In this document: in pieces, positions 35,869 through 64,000 of the stretch
How positions within the stretch are numbered: the first letter of the stretch is position 1
Layout: every line of letters starts with the position of its first letter
NCBI GenBank assembly: GCA_034509425.1
Contig: JAVTVJ010000142.1
Span: 2,775,989-2,839,988 of the forward strand
Direction: 5' to 3'
Source: Eopsaltria australis
Taxonomy: Eukaryota; Chordata; Aves; Passeriformes; Petroicidae
DNA: 64,000 bases
The notes under the pieces: generated by a model
What the model saw: the letters and a program-made list of their open reading frames with translations, nothing else
What the model was told of the DNA's origin: nothing
The model's database searches: none
Made by a program: the position numbers and the translations under genes

Positions 35869-37228
35869 ATTAAGTGAAGAATATTATCTTTATTTATGTA
35901 AATTAGAAAAAAGAATTGTTAGAACTTTGGTCAAATTGTTAATTCTGTACAATTTACAATTATATTTATATACAAAACTTCTAATAAAATACAGTACATC
36001 ACACTCTTCCTGAGTCACAGTGTGTTTCTCAGTTCTGCAGGTATTTTTTTCTTCTTCCTTTTAAAGCAATTAGATTCAAGAAGGAAATAGTATCCTCAGT
36101 TTGACAGTGTTTGGTTTAGGTAATACTGGTATTAAGAAAGAAGTCAATACACTGTACTTAGAAAATGCGTCATAGCCATTGCAGTTTCAACAGTTATTTT
36201 TCTATATTAAAATATGTTCCTTGCTAAAAATGTTAATTACATACTTCTTATTATGAGTTTGTTGCACTCTATTTATAGATACAAGACTTCAAATATGTCC
36301 ACCTCTCATTGCAGAGATACAGAAATTAAGTTACATGAACATATCAGCGATCATTCAAAGATCAGGGAACATCCATCCAGATAGAGCAGAGGTCTGAATT
36401 GAGGCACAGTACATTAAAATTGCTGTCCAACCCTGGACAGGATATGTAAGCTCCAATTGCCTGGCTCCCCTAATACAAACTTATCAAAGAACACATCCTG
36501 AAAAGTGAGACTGAGTCAAGCAGCAAGGCACTGAGCCTGTCAAACCTTACATATACATGACAGTCCCACTCTGGAAAGAACCAGAGTCCCCAGAGAGGCA
36601 TTGCAGAGCTGCATTTCATAGCATTCATTACATCTTGGCCAGCTCAAGATGTCATTAGGATTAAAGCTATCCATATTACCTTTATTGAACTGAATTTTCT
36701 GAGATCAACAATAAACTATTATAAGGCTTACAAGGATATTTAATCTGTTCAATGAATGATGCAGTGTGTTAAATTAGTAATTAGCATAGATTACAATCTG
36801 CAAGTAAATTTATGTCCCTGTTAAATCCAAAAACCAATTACACTAACTTAGTTTTGATGAATATTGATTTTAAAAAAAAGTTAACTTTACTTAATGGCTA
36901 AGTGTGGGATGCTCCTAAATATATCTATGGTAAAGTTCAGTATATTCTTTTTAATATAGGCATGTGCATTTCTGATATTTTAGTCCAAAATAATAAAAAA
37001 ATACAGATTTGATGACCTTTGATTTACTCATATTGTTTAGAGATATTTAAGATGTCTTGCACTAAGGGAAAGTTATCTAGAGATTTGCTTTCTCTTAAAA
37101 ACTTTCTATAATACTTCAGCACAAACTGAAATACATGAGATCAACTCATGACAATCCTTTGTGATTAGAAATTAAAAGGGACTTTTTTGCTGTTGATATC
37201 AAAGTGCATAAAATGACAATATGGGGCT
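35869..37228 (-). other. HEATR5A: HEATR5A 3' untranslated region (inferred)
   Basis: About 1.36 kb of AT-rich sequence follows the stop codon on the minus strand. Candidate polyadenylation signals AATAAA (TTTATT on the plus strand) lie at 36681-36686 and 35889-35894. The distal one is followed by a T-rich stretch on the minus strand. The end at about 35869 is an estimate. Confidence 0.5.
35889..35894 (-). terminator. HEATR5A: Candidate distal polyadenylation signal AATAAA for HEATR5A
   Basis: Canonical hexamer on the minus strand, 1.3 kb after the stop. A second canonical hexamer at 36681-36686 could give a shorter 3' UTR. Confidence 0.4.
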
Positions 37229-63010
<25,782 letters not shown>

Positions 63011-63758
63011 CTAAAAATAGACATTAAATATATTAAACAGTTAGTAATCAGAGTGTGCTTTTCTGTCAGTCAAGCAAAAAATACAAGACCTGCAGAAGGA
63101 TTTTGATTTTCTTCCCTTTTGTCTGAGGAATTCCTCTCTTTGAACTTGCTGTTTTGAGAGTTAGACCCCCTCATAAGGGTACATCACAGCACAATATTAT
63201 AGAATGAACATTATGATTTTAGGAAGTACTGGATAGATTGTAGTAGAACCATAGAAACCAACATATTAGCATAAAATTCAGGAAATAATATCAAGAAGAA
63301 AACCAGTGAGAACAGAATAACACAAAGCGAAATTTCAGTCCAAAACATTTGCCTAAGAAGAGAAGAATGAAAACTGCACAGGAACAAATAAAGCATCAGG
63401 GAAAATGAACAAATAGCAAATAATTATGAGATCACTTTATTTCACCAATTGTTACTCTTTTATTTATACAATAGGAAATACAAAAGACAGTAACAAAGCC
63501 AGAAATTACACAAACAGAGTTTTTCCATATCTCTCTTATTTGAATGACACTAGAATGGATGCTAGGACACTAGAATGGATGCTAGGACACTAGAGTGTAC
63601 TAAGAGAGGTTTCCCTAAAACTAATATTAAAAAAGGGGAAAAATTAAACAGTGATTCCTATGCACTCAAGAAAGCTATGACATCACAAAACAATGTATTA
63701 CCACAGAAAACAGGACTGATCATCTCAATTGTTAATCAAAACAAAAACTTCTGTGTAC
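63011..63758 (-). other. HEATR5A: HEATR5A intron, upstream part reaching the LTR
   Basis: No upstream HEATR5A exon is recognisable here, so the intron runs past the window end. It contains the 20-bp tandem repeat at 63546-63595. Confidence 0.75.
63546..63595. repeat. 20-bp tandem repeat, about 2.5 copies
   Basis: The unit gacactagaatggatgctag occurs twice exactly and then partially. Confidence 0.92.
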
Positions 63759-64000
63759 TGTGCTGGTTTGAACTGGAGTAGAGTTAATTTTCTTCCCAGT
63801 AGCTAGCATGGTGCCATGCTCTGGATTTGTGCTGGGCACAGGGTTGACAATACTGAGATGTTTTGTTATTGCTGAGCAGTGCTCTCACAGAGCCAAGGCC
63901 TTTTCTGCTTCTTGTGCCACCCCACCAGTGAGTGGAGTGGGGGTGCACAAGGAACTGGGAGGTGACACAGATGGGATAGCTGCCCCCAATGGACCAGAGG
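63759..64000 (+). mobile_element. LTR of an avian endogenous retrovirus, cut by the window end
   Basis: It starts TGTGCTGGTTTGAACTGGAG and aligns by eye with the LTR at 40195 through landmarks such as agttaattttcttcccagta, gagatgttttgttattgctg and ggatagctg. Only the first 242 bp are visible, so whether it is a solo LTR or the edge of a provirus cannot be told. It is antisense to HEATR5A. Confidence 0.85.

Overview
The window is vertebrate genomic DNA, most likely from a bird and probably a songbird. Genes are split into short exons with GT-AG introns, there is one CpG island, CR1 retroposon fragments are present, and the three ERV-type LTRs resemble families common in passerine genomes. The bird call rests on recognising the repeats and on the compact layout. 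No species can be named from the sequence alone.

Two protein-coding genes lie on the minus strand, head to tail. The low-coordinate end holds the 5' end of HECTD1, a HECT-type E3 ubiquitin ligase. It has a CpG-island promoter with an inferred non-coding first exon near 17.16-17.3 kb, a second exon with the start codon at 14987, and two further coding exons at 1405-1639 and 272-499. Together these encode the first 201 residues, and the gene continues past position 1. HECTD1 intron 2 is about 13.2 kb and holds a CR1 copy split by a solo LTR, a three-copy 71-bp tandem repeat, an A/C-rich tract and a candidate E-box cluster.

From about 17.5 to 35.9 kb the sequence is intergenic. I found no gene in it. 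It holds simple repeats, a G/T-rich tract and one CpG-enriched patch with AP-1-like and CRE-like motifs.

From about 35.9 kb to the end of the window lies the 3' portion of HEATR5A: 19 coding exons whose phases all agree. They encode the C-terminal 1,210 residues, ending at a stop at 37229-37231. One intron uses a GC donor and two exons have tandem NAG acceptors. Its introns hold a solo LTR with a perfect 5-bp target duplication, a CR1 3' fragment and a perfect 15-bp-arm hairpin. The window ends inside another LTR.

The order and orientation match the human chromosome 14q12 neighbourhood, where HEATR5A lies upstream of HECTD1 on the same strand. The two proteins are not known to work together: HECTD1 is a ubiquitin ligase and HEATR5 proteins act in clathrin/AP-1 trafficking. 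I see no bacterial-type operon, CRISPR array, tRNA or rRNA, and nothing that amounts to a new biological system. The findings are details of splicing, repeats and regulation.
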